DNA from: Rhodocyclaceae bacterium UBA1310 | GTDB taxonomy: Bacteria > Pseudomonadota > Gammaproteobacteria > Burkholderiales > Rhodocyclaceae | Assembly (NCBI GenBank): GCA_002307175.1 | Contig: DBTS01000074.1 | Location: forward strand, 1-22,405 | DNA: 22,405 nucleotides | Reading direction: 5' to 3' | Part shown: one piece after another, positions 1 through 7,743 of the stretch | Layout: every line of letters starts with the position of its first letter | Numbering within the stretch: the first letter of the stretch is position 1 | Translations under genes and position numbers: made by a program | The notes under the pieces: generated by a model | Seen by the model: the letters and a program-made list of their open reading frames with translations, nothing else | Database searches by the model: none | What the model was told of the DNA's origin: nothing

Positions 1-213
1 TGCGCGTTTAACTGTCGAACTCGGGATCACAAAAGCCTGCCTCTGTCGCAGCAGCGATTCCCGACCCGAACTAAAGCCTGAAGAACCTTCTACTTAATGG
101 AGAGCCCCCTCGCGGTATTTTGGGCAGCGTTGCTTGCAGCTACGCGCGTATCACTCGGCAGTGTCTGGGTATGCTGGTTTTACCGACGATGACGCCAAAA
201 CCGCACCGTATAC
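1..213. other. Intergenic left edge, no gene seen
   Basis: No convincing reading frame enters from the left edge. The only structure noted is a weak hairpin, GGTTTT at 176-181 with AAAACC at 197-202, just beyond the end of the minus-strand operon. It has no T-run, so calling it a terminator would be a guess. Confidence 0.4.
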
Positions 214-705
214 TCAGTCTGCGACGGTGATAGTCACCTGATATTTGCCGGAGCGCCGGAGGGCGCCGATATTGCCTTCGATCCGCCCCAGATGAACGAG
301 GCCGGGGGAGTAGCGGAAGTCCCGATGGAAGATGGCCAGGTTTCCCCAGGGCGCGTAATAGGTGATGTCTCCACCCCTGGGAGTTGCGCCGTCAGGCGCC
401 GCGCGGGTAGAGAGTTTGCGCGGAAGATAGGCGATTTTTTCGGTGTTCGCATAATTCTCCAAGGTGAGGGTCAATGGCAGCAGAGAGAAGAAATCACGCG
501 CAGCCGGCGTATCGTCAAGCGTGGCTGGCAGGGCTTGATCATCAAAGTGAAGCAGTATCTTCATGCTGGTGGATTCCCGATTGACGGAGGATTGGGGAGC
601 GCCGCCCGCAGCAGACTGCGCGTGGCCCAGCGTCCAGAAGATAGCCGCACCAAAGGCAATGACCATGCGGAAGGCATGGTAGGTCAGACGCTTTTTGCGC
701 ATCAT
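214..705 (-). CDS. Secreted cyclophilin-like domain protein
   Basis: 163 residues. Residues 1-13 are basic, 14-28 are hydrophobic, and an Ala-rich stretch follows, which looks like a Sec signal peptide with cleavage near residue 30. From Met48 on (MKILLHFDDQ) the sequence matches the small cyclophilin-like fold (Cyclophil_like2 type), including the YLPRKL and GDITYYAPWGNLAIF segments and a hydrophobic end (YQVTITV). Members of this family usually begin near that internal Met, so the signal peptide is an N-terminal addition, or Met48 is a second start. The chosen ATG has AAGGA about 5 nt upstream. The gene lies 9 nt after the xdhC-like stop and is the last gene of the molybdoenzyme operon. Its biochemical role is unknown; prolyl isomerase activity is not established for this family. 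Export would put it in the same compartment as the enzyme. Confidence 0.75.
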   Translation of the reverse strand: MMRKKRLTYHAFRMVIAFGAAIFWTLGHAQSAAGGAPQSSVNRESTSMKILLHFDDQALPATLDDTPAARDFFSLLPLTLTLENYANTEKIAYLPRKLSTRAAPDGATPRGGDITYYAPWGNLAIFHRDFRYSPGLVHLGRIEGNIGALRRSGKYQVTITVAD

Positions 706-714
706 GCATTCCTT

Positions 715-1737
715 TCAGACACACGCAGGCGCGGTGGTCTGAGCGGACTTGGCAATCGCCACATCCATGGATGGCGACAGGGTGATGCCATTCTTGACGG
801 CAAGAATCTCGGCCATGATGCTGACGGCGATTTCGGCAGGCGTTTTGCTGCCGATGTAAATACCCACGGGTCCGCGCAGTCGGCGCAGGGATTCTTCTGT
901 TTCATTGAAATGTTCGATGAGGCGTGCCCGGCGGGTGTCGGAATTGCGCCGTGAGCCAATGGCGCCGACGTAGAACGCGGGGCTGTGCAGCGCTTCGAGC
1001 AGGGCCAGATCATCGAGCTTGGGATCGTGGCTCAGCGCCACGATGGCACTGCGTGAATCAGGGCGGAAGGCGAGCACAGCGTCATCGGGCATCTCGCGGG
1101 TGTGGCTGACGCCGGGCACCGACCAGTTGCCGGCATTCTCGGGGCGGGGATCGCAGACCGTCACCATGAAGCCATTGAAGAGTGCCATGGTGGCAAGATA
1201 TTCGGCCAGTGCACCGGCACCGATAAGCAGCATGCGGTAGCCCGGCCCCAGCACATGACTCATCTCCGTACCGCTGAAGCGCATTTCGCCGGGCACCCCG
1301 GCAGGTTCGATGCGGGCTTCGCCACTCTCGATACTCACAGTGCGGCGCACGAGTTGGCCGGCATCCAGACTGCTGACGATGGCGTCAAGGTGGCTCTGAG
1401 CGGGATCAGCCTCCAGCAGGAGTTCCAGCGTGCCGCCACAGGGCAGACCAAAGCGGTGGGCTTCGTCCGCCGTCACACCATAGCGCACGAGGTGGCTACG
1501 CCAGCCGGGCAACTCGAATGCACCACCGATGGCTGAATAGGTGCGGATCAGATCATCTTCCACGCAGCCGCCCGACACCGAGCCGACGGTGCGGCCATCT
1601 TCGCGCAGGGCCATCATCGAGCCGAGCGGGCGCGGCGAGGAACCCCAGGTGCGTACCACCGTGGCAAGGATGGCGTGATGGCCCTCGCGGCGCCAGTCAC
1701 GCAGGGTACGCAAAACGAGAAGGTCGATATTATCCAT
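715..1737 (-). CDS. xdhC: XdhC/CoxI-family molybdenum cofactor maturation factor
   Basis: 340 residues. The N-terminal XdhC/CoxI domain has the conserved GSSPRPLGSMMAL and GSVSGGCVEDD motifs (about residues 32-62). The C-terminal Rossmann-type domain has a glycine-rich LLIGAGALAEYLA (about 169-181), a following CDPR, and the conserved YVGAIGSRRN segment (about 256-265). Proteins of this family (XdhC, PaoD) bind the molybdenum cofactor, help add the terminal sulfido ligand, and insert the cofactor into xanthine-oxidase-family enzymes in the cytoplasm before export. The gene starts 3 nt after the stop of the cytidylyltransferase gene, so co-translation with it is likely. It almost certainly serves the molybdopterin subunit encoded upstream in the same operon. 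The gene symbol is a family name; paoD would be an equally fair label. Confidence 0.93.
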   Translation of the reverse strand: MDNIDLLVLRTLRDWRREGHHAILATVVRTWGSSPRPLGSMMALREDGRTVGSVSGGCVEDDLIRTYSAIGGAFELPGWRSHLVRYGVTADEAHRFGLPCGGTLELLLEADPAQSHLDAIVSSLDAGQLVRRTVSIESGEARIEPAGVPGEMRFSGTEMSHVLGPGYRMLLIGAGALAEYLATMALFNGFMVTVCDPRPENAGNWSVPGVSHTREMPDDAVLAFRPDSRSAIVALSHDPKLDDLALLEALHSPAFYVGAIGSRRNSDTRRARLIEHFNETEESLRRLRGPVGIYIGSKTPAEIAVSIMAEILAVKNGITLSPSMDVAIAKSAQTTAPACV

Positions 1738-1740
1738 TTT

Positions 1741-2325
1741 TCATGTTCCATCAGCGGCCTGTCGCAGCACTTCGCGCACGGAGTCGAGATCTTCCCGGGT
1801 ATCGACATCCATGATCGCGCCGCGATCTGCCACCTGCATATCCACCACACGGCCCAGGCCGCGCATTTCTTTGACGATGCCGCGCGCGCCGTGCTCGCCG
1901 GTGAGTGCGGCCAGCAGCGGGCCACATACGACGGGGAACCCTACGGGATGTGCAGGCGTCTGCCCCACCCAGGGCACCACCACCCTGCCCGCTTCCAGCT
2001 GCCGCGCCACCGCCTGCAGGGTGGCTGGCGAGATCAGCGGCAGATCGCCGGGCAGCACCAGCCATCCTGGAGCCTGCGCGGTTTGCCGCACACCGGCTGC
2101 GATGGTATCCCCCATGCCGCTGCCGTCGGCTTGCCGCACTGTGATATACGCAAGACCGGAGGCCGCAACGGCGGCCTCTACACGCTGCAGCACCGGGGTG
2201 CCGGCCAGCGAGGCATCGAGCTTGCTACCTGTGCCGCCGGAACGCAGGAAGCGCTCGCCACGCCCGGCTGCAAGGATGAGCACCACCGGCCCACTTCTGT
2301 TGCCCTGCCCCTGTTGCTTAGCCAC
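1741..2325 (-). CDS. MocA/MobA-like molybdenum cofactor nucleotidyltransferase
   Basis: 194 residues. An N-terminal nucleotide-binding motif (LILAAGRGERF, residues 17-27) is followed by a Lys at 35, the metal-binding LPGDLPLI (91-98), the PVGFP segment, and a C-terminal DVDTREDLD (about 173-181). This is the NTP_transf_3 fold. Members transfer CMP (MocA) or GMP (MobA) to molybdopterin. Xanthine-oxidase-family enzymes use the cytosine dinucleotide form, so MocA-like CTP:Mo-cofactor cytidylyltransferase activity is the better guess from context. The start is GTG; GGAGG lies 5 nt upstream and decides it. The gene sits 15 nt after the cytochrome gene and 3 nt before the xdhC-like gene. Confidence 0.88.
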   Translation of the reverse strand: MAKQQGQGNRSGPVVLILAAGRGERFLRSGGTGSKLDASLAGTPVLQRVEAAVAASGLAYITVRQADGSGMGDTIAAGVRQTAQAPGWLVLPGDLPLISPATLQAVARQLEAGRVVVPWVGQTPAHPVGFPVVCGPLLAALTGEHGARGIVKEMRGLGRVVDMQVADRGAIMDVDTREDLDSVREVLRQAADGT

Positions 2326-2340
2326 ACGGCCTCCAGCTTC

Positions 2341-3681
2341 TTAGCGCATTTGCAGGATGATCACATTGCTGCTGGCCGGGTTGGTGCGCTCGCGCAGGGC
2401 TTTCACCTCTTCGGGTTTCACGGCTCCCCCGCGATTGCCCCAGGTGGTGCGCACATAGCTGAGCACATCGGCCACTTCCTGATCGGAGAGCTGGTTGCGG
2501 AAAGGTGGCATGCGGTACGCGTCGGGAATGCCATCGGCCACCACGCGGGCGGAACCATTGAGGGTGACGTTGATGGAGGAAGCATTCTCATGCGCCATGG
2601 ATGCGGCAGACCCGGCCAGGGGCGGAATCCACTGCCCCTGCCCGCGCCCGTCCGGCCCGTGGCAGGCGGCGCAGCGTGTCATGAAGGTTTGCGCATCTGG
2701 ATGCGGCGGCGTGCCGGCTGCGGCTGTGTATTGCCACGCTGCACCATCGCGCGCCGGATTGCCCGGCAGGCTCTTGAGGTAGCGGGCCACGGCGCGCAGG
2801 TCTTCATCGCTCATGAACTGCGTGGAATTGTTGAAGGCGTCGGCCATGGAGCCGAAAACGACAGCATGGGCATTACGACCACTCCGGAGGAACTGCACGA
2901 TATCCTGCTCGCTCCAGCGCCCCAGGCCGGTATTCACATCGCCACGCAGGCTTGGCGCATACCAGCCATCAAGCAGCGCCCCGGCCAGATACTGCGGGCT
3001 GGATTCATCGAGCGCCTTCTCGTTCATGGCGAGCCCTCGCGGGGTATGGCAACTGCCACAATGGCCCGGCCCCTGCACGATATAGGCGCCGCGATTCCAC
3101 AGGGCGTCTCCATCGGCCTTGGGTTGGTAGCTGCGCCCATCCGTGAACACGGCATTCCATAATGCCAGCGGCCAGCGCTGATTGAGCGGTGAGGCGATGC
3201 CGGTGGGCCGGTTGGCCTGCTCCACGGGTTGCACGCCGTGCACGAAGTACGCATACAGCGCCTGCACATCGTCATCGCTGAAGCGGGCGTAGGACGGGTA
3301 AGGCATGGCCGGGTAGAGACGATGCCCGTCTCGTGCCACACCGTGGCGCAGGGCACGATCAAAATCGGCGAGGGAATAGCTGCCAATCCCGGTTTTGACA
3401 TCCGGCGTGATGTTGGTCGAGAAAATGCTGCCAAGCGGCGTGGCCATTTCCAGACCACCGGCAAACGGTGCGCCGTCTGGCGTGCTGTGGCAGGCCACGC
3501 AGTCGCTCAGCCGGGCGATGTATTCGCCACGCTGGATGGCGGCGGCGGGCGGAGTCTGCGGGGCCGGCGCTCCGTCAAATGGCGACGCCGGTGTGCGTGT
3601 GACATACCACGCAACACCGCACGCCACCACCAGACCTGCAGCCAGAAGCGTCGTCAAGACTCTGGTTCGGTTTCTTATCAT
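2341..3681 (-). CDS. Membrane-anchored three-haem cytochrome c, electron-transfer subunit
   Basis: 446 residues. Residues 8-26 form an uncleaved membrane anchor or signal segment. Three CxxCH haem c motifs are visible: CVACH (61-65), CGSCH (208-212) and CAACH (337-341). Likely axial methionines are Met126 (PAMPYP), Met279 and Met391 (YRMPPF). The layout matches the three-haem cytochrome subunits that accompany periplasmic alcohol, gluconate and aldehyde dehydrogenases. The gene lies 33 nt downstream of the molybdopterin subunit gene, so the protein most likely takes electrons from the [2Fe-2S] centres and passes them to ubiquinone or a terminal oxidase. The start ATG has only a poor ribosome site. 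The C-terminal tail after residue 415 is unassigned. Confidence 0.93.
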   Translation of the reverse strand: MIRNRTRVLTTLLAAGLVVACGVAWYVTRTPASPFDGAPAPQTPPAAAIQRGEYIARLSDCVACHSTPDGAPFAGGLEMATPLGSIFSTNITPDVKTGIGSYSLADFDRALRHGVARDGHRLYPAMPYPSYARFSDDDVQALYAYFVHGVQPVEQANRPTGIASPLNQRWPLALWNAVFTDGRSYQPKADGDALWNRGAYIVQGPGHCGSCHTPRGLAMNEKALDESSPQYLAGALLDGWYAPSLRGDVNTGLGRWSEQDIVQFLRSGRNAHAVVFGSMADAFNNSTQFMSDEDLRAVARYLKSLPGNPARDGAAWQYTAAAGTPPHPDAQTFMTRCAACHGPDGRGQGQWIPPLAGSAASMAHENASSINVTLNGSARVVADGIPDAYRMPPFRNQLSDQEVADVLSYVRTTWGNRGGAVKPEEVKALRERTNPASSNVIILQMR

Positions 3682-3714
3682 GATTTGATCACAGTCTATC
3701 GGGCTGGTGTCGGG

Positions 3715-5985
3715 CTAACTCTTGAAGACGTGGCGTGACAGCGGCATGCTGCGCACGCGCTGCCCGGTGAGGTGTGCCACGGCATTCGCCACCGCCGGGG
3801 GCACCGGAGGCAGTGGCGGCTCGCCGATACCACCCATCTTCGCGCCACTCTCGATAATGCGCACATGCACACGCGGCATGCGTGCGAGTGGCAGGATCGG
3901 GTACATGTCGTAATTACGCGCCAGCGGCATCCCCTTCTCATAGACAGCTTCTTCCAGCAGCACCTGCGAGAGCCCGAGTGCCACTGCGCCATTGACCTGC
4001 GCTTCGATGATGGCCGGGTTTACGATGCTGCCCGGATCAATGGCTTCCCAGATTTCGTGCACGCGGACCTGCCCCTGCTCGATGGAGACTTCGGCAATCG
4101 CCGCCACCTCGGTGCCGAAGGGCGAAGCCATCGCCACCCCGCGGGCACGCCGAGTGCCGTCCGCCGCTATGTACGGGCCGCGCTTCCAGCCACCGGAGAG
4201 CTCGCCCACCGCACGCAGCAGGTTGGTGAGGCGGGCATTGCCCTGCAAGAGATGCAGGCGCAGCTCGAACGGATCCTTGCCGCCGGCATCAGCCAGCTCG
4301 TCGAGGAAAGATTCGTAGATGAAATCATTCATCGAGTTGCCCACCGAGCGCCAATACGCCAGCGTGGCATGTTGCTTGGCATACACCTGGGCAATGCGGT
4401 GATTGGGGATCGCATAGGCCTTGCCGGCGATGCCTTCGAGCGCTGTCGGGTCCATCTTGTCGCCACGCTTGTTGGCGATGCCCTCGGTAGGCCCTTCGGT
4501 GACACTCTCGGCTTCCAGTGCCACGGGGAAGCCATTGGCGTCCAGCCCGGCGCGGAAACGCACCACCGCCATGGGGCGGACGGGGTCGCGCAGGAACTCT
4601 TCCTCACGGCTCCAGATCACTTTCACCGGGCGGCCCACCGCCTTGGCCAGGGCAATTGCCTGCGGATAGACCGTGCCGCCGTCGTAGAGGAAGTGGCGGC
4701 CAAAGAAGCCCCCCAGCAGCGGCGAATGGATGATGATCTTTTCAGGTGCCAGCCCCGTACGCTTTGCGATGTCCCCCTGGAACAATTCCGGTGCCTGATT
4801 GGGCAGCCACACTTCCAGCGTGCCATCCGCATTGAAGCGCGCCAGTGCCGAGGGCGGTTCGATCTGTGCGTGATGCACAAACTGGCTGTGGTAGGTGGCG
4901 CTTACCTGCTTGTGGGCGGCCTTGAGCGCAGCCTCGGTGTTGCCGACGTTCTCGGCATTCTCGCCAGGGCCGGGCATGCGTTCGAGCTGCGCAGCCAGGG
5001 CCTTGGTGGAGAAATCCGCCGGCATGACGCGGGCGGTGGAGTCCGCAGCCGGGGCTTTCCAATCCACCTGCAGGGCTTCGGCTGCTCGCCGCGCATCCCA
5101 CCAGCGCTCGGCCACCACGGCCACCGCACCGGGCAGCCTATGCACCGAGTGCACGCCCTTCATGGCCTTGACCTGGGCTTCGTTGCGGATACCGCCCACG
5201 GTCTGCCCCAGGCGGGGCGCGTGCTGTACGGCTGCGTGCAGCATGCCGTCAACGCGGCAGTCAATGGCGTACACGGCCTTGCCCGTGGATTTATCATGCA
5301 CATCCAGGCGCTGCACGGGCTTGCCGATCCAGCGGAACTGCGCGGGGTCCTTGAGCTTGACGCTGTCTGGCGCCGGCACGGGCAGATCCATCGCCACACC
5401 CGCCAGTTGGCCATAAGTGACGGAACGCTTTGAAGCCGCGTGGACGACGCGGCCGGGCTCGGTTGTCAGCTCACTCACAGGCACGCGCAGCTGGCGGGCG
5501 CCCGCTTCAAGAAGCATCTGCCGCGCCAGGGCACCGAGGCGGCGCATCGTGGGGTAGCTCAGGCGCACCGACATGCTGCCACCCGTGATGCGCATGCCGA
5601 TGGAGAGCACCTTGTAATCATTCCCGGCGGGTGCATTTTCGACAATGAAGGTGGAAGGATCGGCATCCAGCTCCTCACCTACGATCTGCGCCATAGCCGT
5701 GAAAATGCCCTGCCCGCCTTCCACGAAGGGGCTCTGGAAACGAATGCTGTTATCCGGGCGGATCTCCAGAAATGCCGGAACCCGGGTGCCCGCTGGCATC
5801 GGGGCTGCAGCGGCTCGCGCCGCGCGTGCCTCACCCACAGGCAGGCCAACGCCCAGCACAAACGCGCCCGCAGCAACGCCCGCCGAGCTTGTCAGGAAAC
5901 GGCGGCGGGAAATATTGGCGGGGTCCCCGGTGGGGAATCCCTCTTCATCGGCCTCCAGGGCCGGCGCATCAGGAGTGTGATTCAT
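3715..5985 (-). CDS. Tat-exported molybdopterin-binding subunit, isoquinoline 1-oxidoreductase/aldehyde oxidase type
   Basis: 756 residues. A twin-arginine signal (SRRRFL, residues 26-31, then a hydrophobic stretch and AxA sites near 55-60) marks it for folded export. The rest matches the large subunit of the IorB-like branch of the xanthine oxidase family, including the GGFFGRHF segment and the near-C-terminal GIGEPPLPPVPPAVANA, where Glu722 is the expected catalytic base at the molybdenum centre. These enzymes hydroxylate N-heteroaromatics or oxidise aldehydes with water as oxygen donor. The substrate cannot be read from sequence. Its ATG overlaps the stop of the [2Fe-2S] subunit gene by ATGA (5982-5985), so the two subunits are translationally coupled. 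The small subunit has no signal of its own and is presumably exported as a complex by hitchhiking. Confidence 0.95.
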   Translation of the reverse strand: MNHTPDAPALEADEEGFPTGDPANISRRRFLTSSAGVAAGAFVLGVGLPVGEARAARAAAAPMPAGTRVPAFLEIRPDNSIRFQSPFVEGGQGIFTAMAQIVGEELDADPSTFIVENAPAGNDYKVLSIGMRITGGSMSVRLSYPTMRRLGALARQMLLEAGARQLRVPVSELTTEPGRVVHAASKRSVTYGQLAGVAMDLPVPAPDSVKLKDPAQFRWIGKPVQRLDVHDKSTGKAVYAIDCRVDGMLHAAVQHAPRLGQTVGGIRNEAQVKAMKGVHSVHRLPGAVAVVAERWWDARRAAEALQVDWKAPAADSTARVMPADFSTKALAAQLERMPGPGENAENVGNTEAALKAAHKQVSATYHSQFVHHAQIEPPSALARFNADGTLEVWLPNQAPELFQGDIAKRTGLAPEKIIIHSPLLGGFFGRHFLYDGGTVYPQAIALAKAVGRPVKVIWSREEEFLRDPVRPMAVVRFRAGLDANGFPVALEAESVTEGPTEGIANKRGDKMDPTALEGIAGKAYAIPNHRIAQVYAKQHATLAYWRSVGNSMNDFIYESFLDELADAGGKDPFELRLHLLQGNARLTNLLRAVGELSGGWKRGPYIAADGTRRARGVAMASPFGTEVAAIAEVSIEQGQVRVHEIWEAIDPGSIVNPAIIEAQVNGAVALGLSQVLLEEAVYEKGMPLARNYDMYPILPLARMPRVHVRIIESGAKMGGIGEPPLPPVPPAVANAVAHLTGQRVRSMPLSRHVFKS

Positions 5986-6494
5986 GCCTGTGCCCTCCCG
6001 GTGTCTTCCGCGCCTGCAGCCTCATTCAGCGCCGTGGAGGATTTGCCCGCCTGCCCGGCTACCTCGTGGATCGCGGCGCGAATGGCGTTGTAGGTGCCGC
6101 AGCGGCACAGATTGACCATTGCCGCCGAGATCTGCTCATCGCTGGGATGTGGCGTTTCGCGCAGCAGCGCCGTAGCCGCCATCACCTGCCCGGATTGACA
6201 GTAACCGCACTGGGGCACCTGATGCCGCACCCAGGCATCCACCACGCGCCGACCGACCGGATCAGCCTCCACGCCTTCGATGGTGGTGATCTGCCGGCCC
6301 ACGACGCCGGCCACCGGCAGCACACAGGCGCGCGCCACCACCCCATCGATGAGCACCGAACAGGCCCCACACTGCGCCAGCCCGCAGCCGTATTTGGTGC
6401 CGGTCAAACCGAGTTCATCGCGGATCACCCACAGTAAAGGGGTATCAGGCTCCGCGTGAACTTCATAGGATTTGCCATTGATATGAAGTTCCAT
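5982..6494 (-). CDS. [2Fe-2S] subunit of the periplasmic molybdenum hydroxylase (IorA-like)
   Basis: 170 residues from the chosen ATG. The N-terminal plant-type ferredoxin domain holds the first cluster (Cys37, 42, 45 and 57 in GCGLAQCGACSVL and downstream). The C-terminal four-helix domain holds the second (Cys96, 99, 130 and 132 in CGYCQSGQ and NLCRCGTY). This is the standard xanthine-oxidase-family arrangement, and the length is close to the usual 150-170. The frame stays open upstream to 6590, but the family begins at MELHINGK, and GAGAAG lies about 8 nt before that codon. The subunit carries electrons from molybdenum to the cytochrome. It is the first gene of the six-gene operon. The last about 20 residues are an Ala/Gly-rich extension beyond the domain. 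Confidence 0.95.
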   Translation of the reverse strand: MELHINGKSYEVHAEPDTPLLWVIRDELGLTGTKYGCGLAQCGACSVLIDGVVARACVLPVAGVVGRQITTIEGVEADPVGRRVVDAWVRHQVPQCGYCQSGQVMAATALLRETPHPSDEQISAAMVNLCRCGTYNAIRAAIHEVAGQAGKSSTALNEAAGAEDTGRAQA

Positions 6495-6830
6495 CGCCAG
6501 TCTTCTCTCTCTCAGGGTTGTACGGCTCATGACCCGGCACTGCTGCAGAGCCTTTTTTAGCGTCCCTTCAGTGTAGAAGCCGACTGGCAAGAAGAAAAAG
6601 GGGGATTGGAGAAAAACACCTATGAGGCGTTTTCATGAATCGGAAGCGTTCAAGCTTCGGCACAACCTGAAAGGAGTCGGCCCCAGCACGCCGGCAAGGT
6701 CGAAGATGCGCGCCTCGCAGGAAGGGCACGATGCGGTGCAACAAAGCATTAGGAGACGCCTGCGGCTTTCCCAACCTGCGCCATTTGCAGGCCTTCACGC
6801 CGCGTTTTTCGTAAGGTGACAACGAGCGCA

Positions 6831-6954
6831 GCGAATTGCACCTTTCGCGTCTACCCGACCCGCTTCATCGAGCCGTCGTAAGGAATGCGCGTTCGGTGCA
6901 TTTCGCTCACCGCTCATCGGCACCCTACGTCATTGGCATTCCAACCGGTTTGCG
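6831..6954 (+). repeat. Direct repeat copy 1 (124 bp)
   Basis: It starts GCGAATTGCACC and ends near CCAACCGGTTTGCG. It aligns without gaps to 7175-7298 with about 14 mismatches by my count (roughly 89 percent). Its two halves are related as an imperfect inverted repeat (GCGAATTGCACC against GGTGCATTTCGC), so the unit can fold back on itself. Confidence 0.8.
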
Positions 6955-6965
6955 TAGGGAGCCGC

Positions 6966-7027
6966 GCCAGCGGGAACAATGCAGCGAAGCGCAATTGCGC
7001 CGATCAGGCCTCCGCCCGGAGGGCGCT
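6966..7027 (-). repeat. Dispersed repeat unit, copy A
   Basis: Read on the minus strand this gives GCGCCCTCCGGGCGGAGG, then CGGCGCAATTGCGCT and GCATTGTTCCC. The same order of blocks occurs on the plus strand at 14522-14588 and 15274-15340. The CCTCCGGGCGGAGG core is a palindrome. No coding potential is apparent. Confidence 0.75.
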
Positions 7028-7174
7028 ACATCAGATACCGGACGATAAAATGCAGGGGCCGATTCAAGCGGCATCACCTGATTGTTGCAATGACCATGCG
7101 TCGGAAGGCGCTTCGCTTTTCCGACCTACTCCGTTGAGCTTTTTGCAGGGTGGCGAAGCGAACACTGAGCGGGA

Positions 7175-7298
7175 GCGAATTGCACCTTCCGCGTCTACCC
7201 AACCCACATTACCGTGCCGGTGTAAGGAATGCGCGTTCGGTGCAATTCGCTCATCGCTCATTGGCACCCTACGTCATTGGCATGCCAACCGGTTTACG
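7175..7298 (+). repeat. Direct repeat copy 2 (124 bp), with perfect inverted ends
   Basis: Second copy of the unit at 6831-6954. Here the inverted pair is perfect over 14 nt: GAGCGAATTGCACC at 7173-7186 and GGTGCAATTCGCTC at 7239-7252. Looser complementarity continues outward (AGGGTGG near 7147, CACCCTACG near 7265), giving a palindrome of well over 100 bp. It resembles a small immobile or MITE-like repeat. Confidence 0.8.
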
Positions 7299-7442
7299 GA
7301 GGGCGCAAGCTCGTAGGGTGGCTCTGGAGCAAGGCGACGAGCCACCATCACCCCCGCGCCAGTTTCACATTCGGACAGGTAAGTTGCTGCGCAAACCCAC
7401 CCTACATAGAAGACAGGTACGACCGAAACCATGCCTATCTGA

Positions 7443-7580
7443 CTATCTCTTCCTGAATTTCAGCCACAGTACAAAGGCAATCATTACGATCACAACAAGG
7501 CCAAACAGCACACGGCCGCCAACACCGAGATAGACCACGGACTTCAGAATTGCAGCAATTTCATTGGCCATGACATTCAT
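7443..7580 (-). CDS. Possible 45-residue single-TM protein
   Basis: The ATG at 7578-7580 opens a 45-codon frame ending TAG at 7443-7445. The product begins MNVMANEIAAIL, then has one clear hydrophobic span (residues 24-40, VLFGLVVIVMIAFVLWL) closed by a basic KFRKR tail, a normal stop-transfer pattern. The only ribosome-like site is GGA 3 nt before the ATG, which is weak. It lies between the repeat mosaic and the AT-richer membrane-protein gene and shares their lower GC. I do not recognise a family. It could be a genuine small membrane protein or a remnant. Confidence 0.4.
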   Translation of the reverse strand: MNVMANEIAAILKSVVYLGVGGRVLFGLVVIVMIAFVLWLKFRKR

Positions 7581-7743
7581 TATTCCAGATGATTGGAGGA
7601 AAAACTCCGGCGCTGTTTCGGGGGCTTCACGAACGCCTGATCAAGGCACCCGGAATGAAGTAGTACAAACTTAAATCAGCCCGTCTCAAAAGAAAAATGT
7701 TAGGCTTGAAGTTTGAAAATTCTGCGTATCAGAAACAAAAACA

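Larger units (their letters stand above)
6600..7440. repeat. Non-coding mosaic of dispersed palindromic repeats
   Basis: Over 800 bases hold no convincing gene but many recurring modules. Seen directly: a 124-bp direct repeat (separate entries); a copy of a unit also found at about 14.5 and 15.3 kb; a TCGGAA/TTCCGA hairpin at 7101-7106 and 7119-7124, with a degenerate relative near 6748-6770; and a perfect 8-bp pair GGTGGCTC/GAGCCACC at 7317-7324 and 7339-7346. Such GTAGGGTGC...GCGAATTGCACC-type units are common intergenic repeats in proteobacteria. The frames that span this block follow repeat composition and are not believable proteins. Confidence 0.75.

Noticed and set aside
1675..5433. 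Very long plus-strand open frames (for example 1675-3162 and 3772-5433) opposite the molybdoenzyme operon
   Set aside because: They are antisense shadows of GC-rich real genes: no ribosome sites, His/Arg/Gly-skewed composition and no family features.
6836..7533. Plus-strand frames through the repeat mosaic
   Set aside because: They follow repeat composition, share the same peptide segments only because of the 124-bp duplication, and have no ribosome sites.
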